Positions 35,875-48,709 of a stretch of DNA of 64,000 nucleotides are shown here, piece after piece. The stretch is taken from the NCBI GenBank assembly GCA_965153455.1, contig OZ234494.1:22444001-22508000 (forward strand), read 5' to 3'. The notes below the pieces were generated by a model. That model saw nothing but the letters and a program-made list of their open reading frames with translations. It was not told the origin of the DNA and made no database searches. Within the stretch, counting starts at the first letter, position 1, and the number at the start of each line of letters is the position of its first letter. Position numbers and translations under genes: made by a program. Source of the DNA: Sphagnum compactum. Lineage: Eukaryota; Bryophyta; Sphagnopsida; Sphagnales.

Positions 35875-38800
35875 TTGGCCACTATGTATTGGATGTGGAT
35901 TTCTCAAACCAGTCATAGGTGCAACTTGCAACCTAATTAAGGGCATCTATGGCATTCCAAGGGCATATAATTAAGTTGGTATTTATTTTCCCATAGGTTA
36001 AAAAGTTTGAAGATAAAGAAAGCTCTGACAAAAATTTAGTAGTTTGATACATTGTTTTTGAAACTGAAAGAATTCATTGTTGTTCCAAGTACCCAAAACT
36101 TGAATGTCTTCATTTCATTAAAAACTTTCTGAAAATGGGTATGAGCTATGAACCTTTACTACTATCTAGAGGGACTTTTTAAAAATTAGGTCTCTTTGCT
36201 GGGTTTTAGCATTTATCATTTCAGCACCATTTTTGCAGTTTTTTATGCTGGGTGGGTGTAAAACCCAATGGTGTGTTCAAAGTTCAAACAAGCACCTTGG
36301 ATTGCAACAAAGTGTTTTTAAAGGCTTCTTAACTAACAAATTAGCAGGAAAATTCAAGAGCCAAATTAATTAAGGGCAACAACAATACCTCCTCTAAAAT
36401 GTCAGCATTTAAAACTTCATTTACTACTGACTTGATTTCATTCATAATGTTTGTGCATGACATCTTCTTCTTTGTTTGCTCAAAGGCCATTTAACCCAAT
36501 TTTTTTGCTAACCCATGAGATTTGAATACCTACTTGAAAACTCTTTTGGCTGAGAGTTAAAAAAAAAGCTCCTTTTGAGAGGACCAGGTTTGGTGAGAAA
36601 AGGAATTTAGCCTGAAGTTTTGATCCTTTGTACTTTTTTCATCCCCTTTTTTAAAAATCTCATCCCCAGTTTTGACTAAAACTGAGGCTACTAAGCTCCA
36701 GTTCAGGGACTTTTTTACATGGGATGACTTTATTATTGTGTGAACAGCACTTGGATTAGTTGGTAGTATTTTTGTTACTCTTGAAGGAGAAGGCAGTGAT
36801 GGGCTAAACAGATTTCTGGGATTATGTGACCCAGCATGGACCAGTGCACCATGTATACCTAACCCATAGGGAGCCTTGGTAACCTATGGCAATATTTGGC
36901 TGATATGTTGATAGTTCAATCAATTGCATGCAGCAATTTGCATGGTCATTATGATGTGCTAAAGAATTCGGCCAATGGCCCACAAGTTGGAAAGCAGCAT
37001 GGCCACAACGGAAGTGTTTTTGTCACGGGTTCAATTCACCAATATGTCATGCTAGATGACATATTGAAGTTGAAGTCCTTACCTTATAGTAATATCTTGA
37101 CCAATCACGGAGCCATGGATTCATCATCTTTTATGCCGTGCAATAAACACACACACACACATATTGATCAGTAAATAGTCTTGCCAGAAAAGCTTATAAC
37201 TTAATCACAAAGCAAACTTGTGGGAGAGAATGGTCAAGATGGTGCTCGGTCTTGTTCAACTTGTGGTCTTCTTTAACTACTCTCAGTATCATTAACTAGG
37301 TAATTCAAAATTTGTTCTTAATTACTCGTCTGATTCCTTAAATTCCAAGACTCCTCCTCATAATGAATTCCTGTAAGTAGTAGTAGTTCCTTTCCTGATA
37401 TTGTCGTGATGGGTCAGATTATGGTAAACCCATTAAGTGCTAGCTATCCAGAGCATCCATTTGATCAAACCCTCTCAACTCTTGTCCATCATCAAGCCTT
37501 TCTATCAAACTAAACTTCAGTCTCCTGAGAGCTTGTTTGTTATGCACTCAGTCTTCTTGTCCAAATATTACAACAAAAAATTTCACTGGGTTTTTTTGAG
37601 TGAATTCATTGGTTACAATGAATAAGATCCAGTGGGGATGTAGTATATGAGGATTAGTGATCTGCACTCACATTTGGTAGTAGCAAGAGGAGGTTTTAGC
37701 CCTCACAAACCCAACTCTCATATCATGGGACCACTGCAAACCTGTCATCACCCACAGTGATACATTCACCCGGCTAATTTTCCTTTTTGTTTTTGGTAGG
37801 GAGGCATCTTCGTGGGGACATTTAGCATGGAAAAAGTTAAAATTTAGACTTGGTACAGAATACTATAGTTATTACAAGCAACCCCAAAAACATGGTGGAC
37901 ACATTATTAATAAGTGATATTATAAACAACCCAAAAAATTGGTGGGGATTTGTAGTGAATTACAAGCAACCAAAGAAACAGCGGATTCTTATTTTTTTAA
38001 TAGTGGCATGTATCTGGGTGCTGGTTTGTCGAATCCACGTCATAGGCAACTGGTGAAACTCGACAAAAAAAGGGGGCAACAAAATGTCAGTTCCCCAATG
38101 ATGCTCTTCACCCAATTTATGTGATCATATTAACAAATTCACATGTTCTGATGTACTTATAACATGTTCTGGTGTGCAGTCTTATGACAAGCAGGATTCA
38201 GCAGTCATCAGGTTAAGCAGGATCCCCCTCCACTGATCAGGCATTGAGTACTGGTTACTAGCCTTATACTCTGAAGATCTCTGTCAAGAGTTAGAGAAGC
38301 ACAAGCTTCCTAAAGCTAATCTGGATCAAATCCAGGCACCCTGGTTAAACAGCACTCCCTCACCAGATGCCAAAATTTCTGGTAGAAAAGTGAACTGCTG
38401 CCAATGTCCATACATCCAGTACTTTTTGTTTGCTTAATGAGGAGAGAATTGCTTCGTGCCAGGGGATACTACTCACATATGTATGCACCCCAAGAAATCT
38501 GAAGAGCAAAGACCATTGGGAGGAAATAAGGAACATGTTACTTAAGTCCGAGCGCTTTGTAACAAGGTGATCAGAGTGTAGTATTTTCTACCGATTAAAC
38601 TGAATGGTCTAGCTATTGTGGTCTGCAACACTACCTTCTTATTAGGTCCGTATCTACATCTTGTTTCATCACTCAATGACTTACTCTACGCAAATCATGT
38701 GTTGTTCGTTCTCTGGATTCCTTCTTTTTCTTTCTTTCCTCTGAGTCCCATTTGACCAGGTGCTCTGAAATGGGACCCCAATATGCAATGTGTCATAGGT

Positions 38801-39436
38801 TTTCAGGTCTACCCAAATGTTGAGCATTGTGCTGAGCTGATCCCAAGGTGTATACCTTTACACATATAGGTCATTGGACACAGGATGATGTACATACATC
38901 CTGTTGGATTTAGGCAGCTTTTTTTCTCTTTCCAGGGGTTGTTGGATCATGCTGCTGGCCCTTTTTGTTCCAAAGCCAAAACAAGGAGAAGATTGTGATG
39001 GTGTGCAATGTTTTGTTTTTGCAAGACAAGGAAGGACTCTGAGCAAGTCTGCCTCATGATGTCAACACACACATCCCAAGTCTAATATAGTGGTGGCTGT
39101 GGTGCCTTCAATTTTCAAGGTAGGCTAAGTGTTGCTGGTCACAAGTGAAAGATTGCTGTCAAACCCTGCCTTTCAAAGTGAAGGATTTGAGCAAGTCTAG
39201 CTGCCTTTTGGATTTTGAGGGAAATTTTTTCCTTTAACCCAAAAACAAAAAAAACTCTCAAAGAAATTTAATATACAAAATTTCAGAGTTTGATATAAAA
39301 ATGGTGTATTGAACATTTCATATGTACATGTCATATATTTGCAACGTGTTATATTTTGAAGAAACCACAAAATGCTCGAGTACTGTATTCCCACAAAACC
39401 CTTGGGAATCCTATTAGCTGAAGGTTAGGTAAAGGC

Positions 39437-39451
39437 TAGGGTTTAGGGTTT
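39437..39451 (+). repeat. Short telomere-like tract
   Basis: CTAGGGTTTAGGGTT: about two TTTAGGG units, short enough to be chance or a telo-box. Confidence 0.6.
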
Positions 39452-40689
39452 TCACATACTCACAATGGTATTTATTAGTCGGTTTTGTGAAAACCCAATT
39501 CAGGGTTTAGCATGGGGATTAGGTGGTGTTAATAAGCAATCTCATTTAGCATTTCGTGGCGGATTTCATTTTTAAATTACTGTAGATTTGACCATTGCTC
39601 GTTGCTTGTAATTGTAATCAATAACTTTTGTTACACTTGAAGGAAAGAAAACATTCACAAAGTACATTGCAAATTGAGAACCGCTAATATTAGGATTTGG
39701 GTTCATTTTTGGCCAATGCTATATGATTGTCGGATTCTATTTGCAAAAAAAATTACATAGATCAGCTATTGGTACCCACAGTGATACCAAAAAGTTGTGA
39801 TATATTTAATATTAAAGAACCTTGCCTAACATATGTATATTAACAAAGGTAGTTTGATTGTTTTCTATGTTTTGTTTGTCATGTTGAGATATCCCAAACC
39901 ATGGTGGCCGCCCTCACTATTGGAAAGCCCTCGATGAGGAGGGGTGCACCAAGGTGGTGTGGCAACATCTAGACTTACAGGCAAGAGTTATTTGCATATT
40001 GAACAATTTTTTCATTGAGAATTTCATAAAATCAAAACTAAAGCTTTTTAGGGAAATTGAGGCAAGATCTTGGTGTTGCTTGAAAGCCCTTGTTGAGTGT
40101 CACTTCTTGGAGGCGATTTTGTAATTTTTTAGACTTAAGGTGGGGGGAGATATTGAATTTTGTGTAATTTTTGTCATGAGAAATTAATTTGTTTTTTGAA
40201 AATTTCCAATTGAACTCTATCATGATTCATCAAGGTCTTGTTCACATTTTGAACAATGTTTTGGCTACCGTCTCGAGTTTCAATCTAGGCCACTTATTCG
40301 AAGAATGCTCTCACCCTAGGGCTTTACATGACCCTTAGTACTTATGATGACGGGTAGTGCTAGGTAACCTAGGTTACTTTCATACCTAGTGTGCTCATGA
40401 TTTGAACCCAAAACCCCATCTTAGCTCCCTTCTTAACCTTATTGCTTACATCTCATGTAAGTATGATGAGTTGACCTAAACTCTACCGAGGTAGCGGCCA
40501 TCCCATACCCCCCACAAAGTCTTAATTAGGGACTTAAGGATGGGGTGGTGGGGGGAAGAGAACTCAAAGTCCAAATTAACGAAGGATACCAAAAACAAAA
40601 ACGCCAAAAATAAATAAATAAATAAAACCGTGGGTGAAAGTTAGAACCCTAAAAATTATAAAATTCGGTTCTAAAATATTGGTAAACAC

Positions 40690-41030
40690 GGAGTGTGTCA
40701 AACTATGGCCTTGCCATTTACATTAAAAAGTATCTTAAGGCAAAAGAAGAATTTATGGAAACTCAAATATTGCACTATGCAAAAATTATATAATCTTCCA
40801 AAAATCCTCTAAAACAAACCAAAATCCTACAAGAAGATATTATAACTCTATTATAACTAATCTCAAGTTTCAACACAAGCCCAAAATATATCTTTCAAAA
40901 ACCCTCATAATAAAAATGGACCTATTATTATTTATTACCTAGGGGGTCAAAATCCATTAAGGTAGCTACTATACTCACTCTATAATGAATCTAAACACAA
41001 TAAAATATCCTTTGCCTGGGTAGGCAAGGC
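40690..41030 (-). repeat. Dispersed repeat, copy 2 (inverted partner of 16.9 kb)
   Basis: The reverse complement follows the copy at 16,893-17,225 almost throughout, with scattered substitutions and small indels. See that entry for landmarks. Similarity fades on both sides, which gives approximate element borders. Confidence 0.85.
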
Positions 41031-41281
41031 CAACAAGAAAACAAATAGAACCCTTAAAAAAAAGAGTACAAAAAAAACATTTCCCATTTCCCACTTTTGT
41101 TAGAAACACAAGCTCCAATAATAAATTGGAACAAAAATGAAACTAGTGACCAAAAACTCAAAACAAAGAAGAGAACAAAATAGAAGGATGTTAGTTAAGT
41201 AGAAACTAGTGATAAGTGGCAGTGGGTAGCCAGAGCTTTTAATGAACAAAGTGATAAGTTAGGCAGTGAATGATTTGATTT

Positions 41282-41740
41282 ATGTGTTGCCAAACGTTGG
41301 CTATGGCGGCTAGCAGTAAAGGAAGTAAGTGTGGCAGTTACTCTTCTGCTCATGAGGAGCATTACTTACAAGCTTTTTGCAATTCTCTCCTTTCTTCCCC
41401 CCATTATATCCAAATCTCTTGTACTAATACTCAAGGGATGCAACCTAACATTTGCTGCTGCTGCTGCTGCTACCATTTCTGTGATTTCTGGTCACTTGGT
41501 GCTTGTGACAAACAAGCTCTAATACCTAAACCCAACCCTACCCCATGCTCGAATGCCAAGTCCAAGTCTTTCATCTTCATCTTTCTCTCATCTTGTGGCC
41601 CTCCTTCCTCCCTCCCTGCCTCCCTCTCTCTCCTTTTCCATCTCTCTCTCTCCTCCCTTTGTTGTCTATGCTCACTCCCATGTTGTTGCAACAAAATGTG
41701 TAGCTATGCCATGGGTCGAATGGACTTATTGCCTCTGTAA
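41282..41740 (+). other. Biased-composition ORF, doubtful gene
   Basis: A 152-codon frame (its nominal first codon is not ATG; the first internal ATG gives MAASSKG) lies in a GC-richer island. Its translation is dominated by Cys, Ser and Leu runs that come from GCTGCTGCTGCTGC and CTCTCTCTCC simple repeats, and the opposite strand also has an open frame. I see no domain. It may be an expressed non-coding region rather than a protein gene. Confidence 0.25.
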
Positions 41741-41829
41741 AAATGCATTGTTTGCCATCCGCACACTTGCTTATGGGAGCATTATTAATCCTTGTTATGA
41801 ATAGTGATTTGCACTAGGGAAAGTACTAG

Positions 41830-42440
41830 CATGTAGGAGATTTGTGAGGGCAATTTGTGAGGACCTTGAGGCAAAATACATGAGACAATCAAATAGCAGA
41901 TGATTTGCAATGCCGACTCGACATTCATGCAAAGAAAGGGCTTATGGGAATGTTTGTTTCTTTAGATTGCACGCAATATAGGTGAAAGAATTGTGATGTA
42001 AATTAGGTTGGCCTATGCATTGACAAAAATAAAAATAAGTCCATAACGATTATTTTGTAAGAGTTTGTGGATTTAGCATGATAACTTAGATTGCGTAGTG
42101 GCGGCAATGCATTGAATGTTTTAAATAAAAGTCCATTGGTAGTTAACATATTTTTGGGTGCAAGAAATGAATTTAGATTAATGGTGAATGGTGTGGAGTA
42201 CTTGCAATATTATTTGTTTGTGAATAGCATGTATTCAAAATGGTCAATTTTTGTGTCCACTATTGGCAAGAGGTGCCACTTTGAATATTGGCAAGAGCCC
42301 CGTAAGAAGGACATTGTCTTTTGGATTAGTAAATAGTGGTGGACATTATGTATGCTTGCATAATTTTTCATAACAAAATGACTATAGAAGATGATAAGGA
42401 TTTAAATTTACAACTGTTGTTTGATTACCCTTAAATTGTA
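41830..42440 (+). mobile_element. PIF/Harbinger transposase remnant
   Basis: Plus-strand reading with stops and frame changes gives ICEDLEAKYMRQSNSR, DDLQCRLDIHAKKGLMGMFV then SLDCTQY (the first catalytic Asp region), NALNVLNKSPLVVNIF, FRLMVNGVEYLQYYLFVN, YSKWSIFVSTIGK, and VVDIMYACIIFHNKMTIEDD. This series follows the DDE_Tnp_4 domain of plant PIF/Harbinger transposases, where 'DxNVLNRSPL' carries the second Asp region and 'DVERAFG' normally supplies the third acid. Here the latter is replaced by KKDIVFW. Dead copy; terminal repeats not located. Confidence 0.8.
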
Positions 42441-44857
42441 TAATTGAAATGTGGATTGACATTTACACAATACACATATAAGCCCTGCAAGAGATTGAGT
42501 ATTCCAAGAGATTGAGTATTCCAAGGTAACCATTTTTAGAAATTAGGAATACCTTCATAAGATATTTGATGGGCTTTCAAAGGCATTGCATATTGATATT
42601 CAATAAAAATGTGGGCATTTTTAATCACATATGATTATTTGTATCTATTGCACATTATGGAAATATATGTGCCATGTTGTCTACGTATGACATATTGCAA
42701 GCTTGAAAGTTGATTGTTTTTCTAGATGTCAATGAAGGACTCGTGTTTTGGAAGGTGGTAATTGTCATTACAATGAAGGTGGTTGTGTTTGTGCTTGGGG
42801 TCATTGTCATTGCTACTGCATTGAAGGTGGAAAAATGCTTGGGACATTTCTCATTGTTACCACATTGTAGGTGACCAATTTCAATTTAGATTGTAACCTG
42901 TTCATAGTTTTTGGAGTTTTTTTAATCTTTGGAGCTTGAAATACTTGCATAGTTGAAACTCTTACATAGTGAACAATGTCACCATGTTTTAGTCTTCAAG
43001 AACAGAAGTGTTTTTGCAATGTCATAATAGCCATGTCGATATTTGATTTTGCTTAAACTTGCATTATATACATTTGGTTAAAATTGATATTTGATTTAAG
43101 TCCTTTGCTAACTTTGATCTTTGTGCGCATGTTGATGTAATGGATGCAAATATTTGTCAACTTCAATGATCTCAACCAAGCTCTTAAGTTGTAGGATGTG
43201 GTTGTTTTATGGGTGGAGTCTTGCACTACTCTTATTGCTCATTAATCCGATAGGGTGAAGTTAAATTGATAAGAACTATTCTAAGTGTAACAAGTGGTTT
43301 GTGTTTCAAAAATTAATTTGAATGTGCAAATCATTGAATTTATTTACATACATATGTTGTTAATATAGTATATAATGAGAATGGAATACTCGAAAGCATT
43401 AGATATTGGAATGCATGTTTTTCAAGATTATATAAACTTTAGTTTTTGAGGAGATTTTTTTTATTTTGACATATTTTGGGGGAGATTTTAAATATGTATA
43501 TTTTTGTAATATTCTAACGTAAACATCTCTTTAGGCCTAACTGATTTTTTTAATATTTTGAGAATATTCCTTTAAAATTTTCACTCAAAATGGTGGGTCT
43601 CGCTCATATATGCTTGTTTGGATTAATGTTGGGTAATTACCCACTTTGACCAGTTAAAAGTGTTGGTTCTAAGTTTGATTTTGAAACCAAAATTGAAATT
43701 AAAATAAAAATTCGATACTTAAACATGAAAAATTTAGCACTAGTTACGTTTATTTTGCCTTCTATTATCGTGTTTGCATCCAAATATATATATATGAACA
43801 TTGTAAACACATGCATACATATTAATTGTATATGTTTTATTTATGTGGTGTTTGGTGTCATTTATGGTTTCAAATGTGGTTGACAATGCACAACACCAAT
43901 TGGCAAACATATTTATGCACCAATGGGTGAAAACATGGGAAAATAAAAAAGCAATGGTGGCATATCCAAAAACAAAACAATTTTAAAAATAAACACAAGA
44001 ATGTTGATTCAAAATTTCTTTAAATTTTTTTATGAAATGTTTTAACCTTCATTGTGGTTATTGCCATATGGTAAGTTAAATATAGAGTTGAGGAACTTAA
44101 AACAAATACGTTTGAAATTAATTGGTCAATATGATGTTTAAACTTATTTTTATAGTAGAAAATGCGACATATATGTATTAAGTTATGATATAAAAATCAT
44201 TATATATTGAAAGGAGTCATCAAATAAATATATTCCTTTTTTTGGTAATTATAACATACTGATACATATTATATTTCAAACAAAAGTCCACACTACAAAA
44301 AGTAGTTTTGACAAATATTTGCAATTACAAAAAGATTTTTGAAACAATTCAAAAAAATTTAAAATTGCACACAAGTGACCAAATATGTTAACCTTGATTA
44401 TTAAACCAAAACAAAACCAATTTACAACAATTTAGTGATGATACTTGTGAATATTTTACATCATTTTTATTTTTTTTGGGGATACCAAAGGAATCCACTT
44501 GTTTATTTTATCTTGGTTAAACCCTCATAAAATATGCGTTTGTCCTACAACCTTTTTTTTTAATTTTAAAAAAAATAATATTAAATTTTTCAATAAAAAA
44601 TTAATTAAAAAAACATTTACTCAAAAAAAACTAGACACAATTAACTTAACAACTTAAAAGTTGGTACTTCTTGGTTGTAAGAGCAACCCAGGTCCCATGC
44701 ATTTATTTGCACTAAAATACTAGGGTTCCCCTTCATGTCCTCTACCCCCCTCCCCCCCCCCGCCCCTCTCCTTGTCTTTGCTTCCCACAAACGGTAATAA
44801 GATTCTGGTGGCAGGCCTTTAGGGCCGCACGCCAAACCCAGCACCAACTTTAATCTC
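42441..44857. other. AT-rich spacer
   Basis: No gene recognised. The sequence at 42,720-42,870 repeats 'ggtggt..ttgtcattgctac..cattgaaggtgg' imperfectly. Confidence 0.6.
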
Positions 44858-44953
44858 CTACACACAAGGTGTCATTAAATTAACTAATTAACTAAACTTT
44901 TAATTGACAAAAGGCAAAACTACACACAAGGTGTCATTAAATTAACTAATTAA
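44858..44953 (+). repeat. 34-bp perfect direct repeat
   Basis: A 34-bp sequence starting CTACACACAAGGTGTC occurs at 44,858-44,891 and identically at 44,920-44,953, an offset of 62 bp. Confidence 0.95.
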
Positions 44954-44985
44954 TTACTTAATTACTTGTTTCCGTTACTTAATTG

Positions 44986-45033
44986 TTAGATATTGAAATA
45001 AATATGTGCATATATATTTATTTCAATATCTAA
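44986..45033. repeat. 20-bp perfect hairpin
   Basis: TTAGATATTGAAATAAATAT pairs exactly with its complement around an 8-nt loop. It lies 32 bp right of the direct repeat. Confidence 0.9.
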
Positions 45034-45772
45034 AAACACATATTTTTAAATTTCAAATCCACTATATTTTGCCCCAATTGGTTTCTCCCCTGAATTCTAT
45101 TTTCTTGCTTTTCAATTTTTTAAATATAAAAATATTTTCCTTTGATTTTTATTTTTTTTGGATTTTTTTTTCCTTTTAAAGCATGAGACTCTCAGACACC
45201 CGTTCCCAATTGAAAGGTTTTTAAAGCTCCAAACTTTTTCTTTTTTTTCATATATTTTCAAAGGCAATAATATAATTTGTTTGCCAATTCTTTTCTCTCC
45301 TGAAATTAATTTGGTGAAAACTTATAAAATGTTATGTCCATAAGGAATTGCCATATGTAGACAATATGTTGAAGTAGGTTGCCAAAATATAGCAGGATGC
45401 TTAAATTTTTCTGTCTACTTTCCTGTCTGACCTGTAGCCAAATTTGGCTCATTTCCTCTTGTGGATGATCCTGAATGTGGCTACACCACAAAATTGGAAA
45501 GAAAAAAAAAAAACAAACAAACAAACCCTAATATAATAATAATAATATAACTTGTGAAAAGTTTAACTTAATTTATAATAGTGTGGTTTTGTGAAGTGTG
45601 AACATGATTATGTAACTTGTTGAAGTACGAATAAGACCTTAACATAAGCCCAATTGTTAATTTTTAAAAATTAAAAAAAGTAAATTTCCAATGACAAAAA
45701 AAAACCATTCAAATTTAATATCGGAATTTTTTTAATTCACACCTTTTTTGGTTAAATTCACACCCTTTCTAC
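45034..45772. other. AT-rich spacer upstream of the kinase gene
   Basis: Homopolymer-rich A/T sequence. Nothing recognised. Confidence 0.6.
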
Positions 45773-46853
45773 ATATATATATATATATATAGATTAATAA
45801 AATTTAACTTTTAGATTTTTTTTAAAAAGAAAAAAACAGATAGATTCCAATAGAAGAAAGAGGGAGCATGAATTGTTGGATCTGGTATCAAGTGTGAACA
45901 CAGCTGAATTGGAACTGACTAGGTGTTAGGGTCTTATAGGACCTGGGGTTTAAGATTCTATTTTTCCCTGTCGAGGGTTTTGGGTCGGGAATAGTAAGTA
46001 CTCTGCGTGCGTGCAATCACTGCGCGACGCACACAACGCCAGAGCAGCAAAGCTGCAACCTCGGCTGTTGTTGTTGTTGTTGTTAGTTTTTTTCTTGTTT
46101 TTTCTTGGTCTCTCTTTTTGTCTTCTTCTTTGAGGGTGGAAAGACTGCCTGCTCCTCTGCCCCTGCTGTGGGCTTCTTGTTGTCAGGGATAGAGTAGTGT
46201 AATGTTGTTGGATTCAGTCATAGAGAGAGCAAACACGATCTTAGTACTTGGAGTCTTGAGTTTGAGCTTTCGTAGCTTCACAAGCTGAGCTCCTCCTGCA
46301 TTGAATTTTTGTATGTAAGCTGCACTCGTACTAGTTTTGTGCCAGTTTTGCTTTGTTTTCGTCCTTCGGTTTCACATTAGGCTTTTTGTAACTTCGGGTT
46401 TTGGAATCGTGTTTTGCATTTTCGAAAGCTTCTGGAGAATCGTGATTTGGGAGAGAGCGAGAGAGAGAGTTGAGCTGCCAGCTTGAGATACGGTGGAAGC
46501 TGTCATGCGGCGAATGAGTTCGTTGCAGACCCATTTTCTGCTTTATGTTCTCGTAGTTCGTAGCCTGATTTTGGTGTGGATCTGTTTTCTACTGCTTTGT
46601 TAAAATGATTTAGGAGTGAGCTGCATTTTGGGTTCTAGAGAGGATTGTGGCTGCAACGGCAGCTCTGTTTTGAGCTGCCTGTAGCTTGCAGCAGGTGGTA
46701 CTAATTTCGTGATCCATCTAAGTTGCATGCTTCATGTCTGTTTTTAGCTGTACCAGTGGCGTTGCAAGCAATTGAGCTTCAGTCGTGTATCGCAGTCTCT
46801 CGGTTTCCATTGCACAATTTGGCGGTGTTGGGAAGGACCAAAGCTTCCGCGCC
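45773..46853 (+). promoter_or_regulatory. Promoter and 5' UTR region of the kinase gene
   Basis: A TATATATATATATATATAG run (45,773-45,791) marks the edge between the AT-rich spacer and a GC-richer leader. The leader contains (GTT)n at about 46,066-46,085 and a GAGA run at about 46,451-46,468, both common in plant 5' UTRs. The ORFs within it (for example 46,007-46,192) are taken as leader sequence. The transcription start was not determined. Confidence 0.4.
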
Positions 46854-48709
46854 ATGGTGGTCTCGTTCAGGCCTTCGTCGTCGAATCGCTACTCGAGTGA
46901 TCTGCCACTAGTGACGAAAAGCCAGGTTCTGCAGCGCTTCAAGTTCAAGGACTTAGAGGCAGCAACTGGGGGCTTCGACAAGGAGAATCTCATCGGCCGC
47001 GCTAACCATGGCCAAATCTATCGTGGCGTGCTCAAGGACGGTCGTGTAGTGGCCGTGAAGCGCCCGATAATGGGTCGTCTGTGGAAAGGAGACGACGCGT
47101 TCGAGAACGAGATACAGATTCTCACTAAGCTCTTCAGCCGCCGCTTGGTGAATCTTCTCGGCTACAGCTGCGATGGCAAGGTACGACTCCTCGTTGTCGA
47201 GTACATGGAGAATGGCACCCTTCACGAGAAGCTGCACGGTGGAGGCGGAGGTGAAGCTGCGAAGCTCAGTTGGGCGTTACGCGTCAACCTTGCGTTGCAG
47301 ACAGCAAAAGCCATCCGCGCTCTGCACGCCTCGAGTCCACCCATCATTCACCGCAATGTGAAAGCCTCTAATATCTACATTGATCGACACTGGTGTGCGC
47401 GTCTCGGTGACTTCGGTCTCGCGCGCTGTGTGCAGTCCTTAAGCGTCAGTAGCGGAGCTTCTGACGACTGCCCGAGGAAAAGCTCCGCTAGCTTGTTGTC
47501 GTCTATTCCTGAGATGGTCGATGGTAGTTCCCATATCTGCCAGACGCCGAGTCGACCATGGTCAGGAGTCGAGGACTGGATCGGTGGCGAGAATGTGGAG
47601 CTGGGTACGGATCAGGCGATGGCGGATATCAGCCCGAAAAACGATGTCTTCAGCTTTGGCATGCTGCTGTTGGAGCTCATTACTGGCTCAACCCCAGTTT
47701 CCATGGGTACCTAATTCCCGAAAATCTCCTCTAGTTTTCGAGTTTTTTCTGACTTTTCTCGATAATAGTTTTTGCAGAAGTAGAATCCGTGCAGAAGTGT
47801 GAAATAGTTGTCGCGCTATAGATCAAGAACAAGTGAACCAGATTGTTGTTTTGATGTTAGACGACTCACAACAGTTCTGTGACGCTTCTTACAGGCGATG
47901 ACTTTGCACCTCTCAGTCTGCTGGACTGGACGCTACCTCTGATCAAACAAGGAAGCGCGCTGACGATTTGCGACCCTCAAATCGCAGCTCCTGAGAGCAC
48001 GGCAGCTTTGAAGCACATGGCTCAAGTGGCCGCTCGTTGCGTACGTCCGTTGCCTTCGCGGCGACCCTCAATGGACGAGGTTGTGCAGAGCTTGACGAAG
48101 GTAAGTAAGCTCATTCCATTGCCTTTCTGGAGTGGCAGCTCCAGAAAACAGCAACAGATGGGCAGTGAGACGACACTTACGCTACGCCGGATCACGCATC
48201 TGCTGAAGTTGCCCTTCAACATATGGACGAGAATCTTCAAGCTCAAGAAGAAGAAGGCCTTCATTGCGGGACTGGGGAGATTCATAGGCCGCAAGCTGAA
48301 ACAGATGATGCGCTCTAGATCAAGAACAAGGCCCGTGAGCTCCAGTTCCAGTCACAACACAAGACCCTTGGGGTTTGGATGCAGCAGGGCTTCATTGAAA
48401 GCCCCTGCAGGAGGTGCTAGAGTCTCCGATGATGAAGGGATGATGAATCCACCTGATCAAGCTGCTGCTTACGATCTGCATGATCACCAGATTGCTACTG
48501 CCAGGCTTGTAGTTCAACAAGGAACTGGTCAAGTGCGGCAACAAGCTTATCATCCAGCAGCAGGAGCTCCCCTTCCTCCTCCTCCTCCTCCTCTTGCTTC
48601 TTTGAGCTGCAGCATCAACAACCACAAGCCCATCAAATTCCAGTCCAATTTCACCAGGCAGTATTTCACACGGATGCATTCTGCAAGCAATTTTGAGGAC
48701 AGAACTTAG
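46854..48709 (+). CDS. Receptor-like cytoplasmic kinase, probable pseudokinase
   Basis: Two exons, 46,854-47,706 and 47,895-48,709, joined at VSMG/DDF by a 188-bp GT-AG intron, encode 555 residues. The ATG at 46,854 is the first in frame; upstream codons open only from GTG. The kinase domain (about 29-355) begins FKFKDLEAATGGF and most resembles plant RLCKs of the At3g51990/At5g23170 and CRINKLY4-related group. Lys69 (VAVKR), a helix-C Glu, DFG (186-188) and VFSFGMLLLELITG are kept. The glycine loop is GRANHG (second Gly lost), the catalytic loop is HRN (166-168, codon AAT at 47,355-47,357) instead of HRD, and the activation segment is long, Ser-rich and lacks GTxGYxDPEY. I infer an inactive or weak kinase acting by binding. 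A tail of about 190 residues holds a basic KLKKKKAF region, RSRSRTR and a PPPPPP run. No signal peptide or membrane span. GC-rich, intact and apparently under selection. Confidence 0.9.

Larger units (their letters stand above)
34990..40689. other. Long spacer without recognised genes
   Basis: Mixed composition. Segments at 36.8-37.2, 37.4-37.6 and 38.1-39.2 kb are less AT-rich but their ORFs (up to 92 codons) show no motif. It includes telomere-like tracts at 35,851 and 39,438. On the minus strand about 40,370-40,480 contains a GGGTTCAAATC word that could be a SINE B-box. Confidence 0.5.

Noticed and set aside
38540-38600. rRNA-like phrase (gtaacaaggtgatcag)
   Set aside because: It resembles the 3' end of small-subunit rRNA for only about 10 bases; the surrounding sequence does not match.
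46007-46192. Small ORF upstream of the kinase
   Set aside because: It lies in the likely 5' UTR and its residues come from GTT and TTC simple repeats.
46953-47237. Minus-strand ORF across kinase exon 1
   Set aside because: Antisense shadow of the kinase coding frame.
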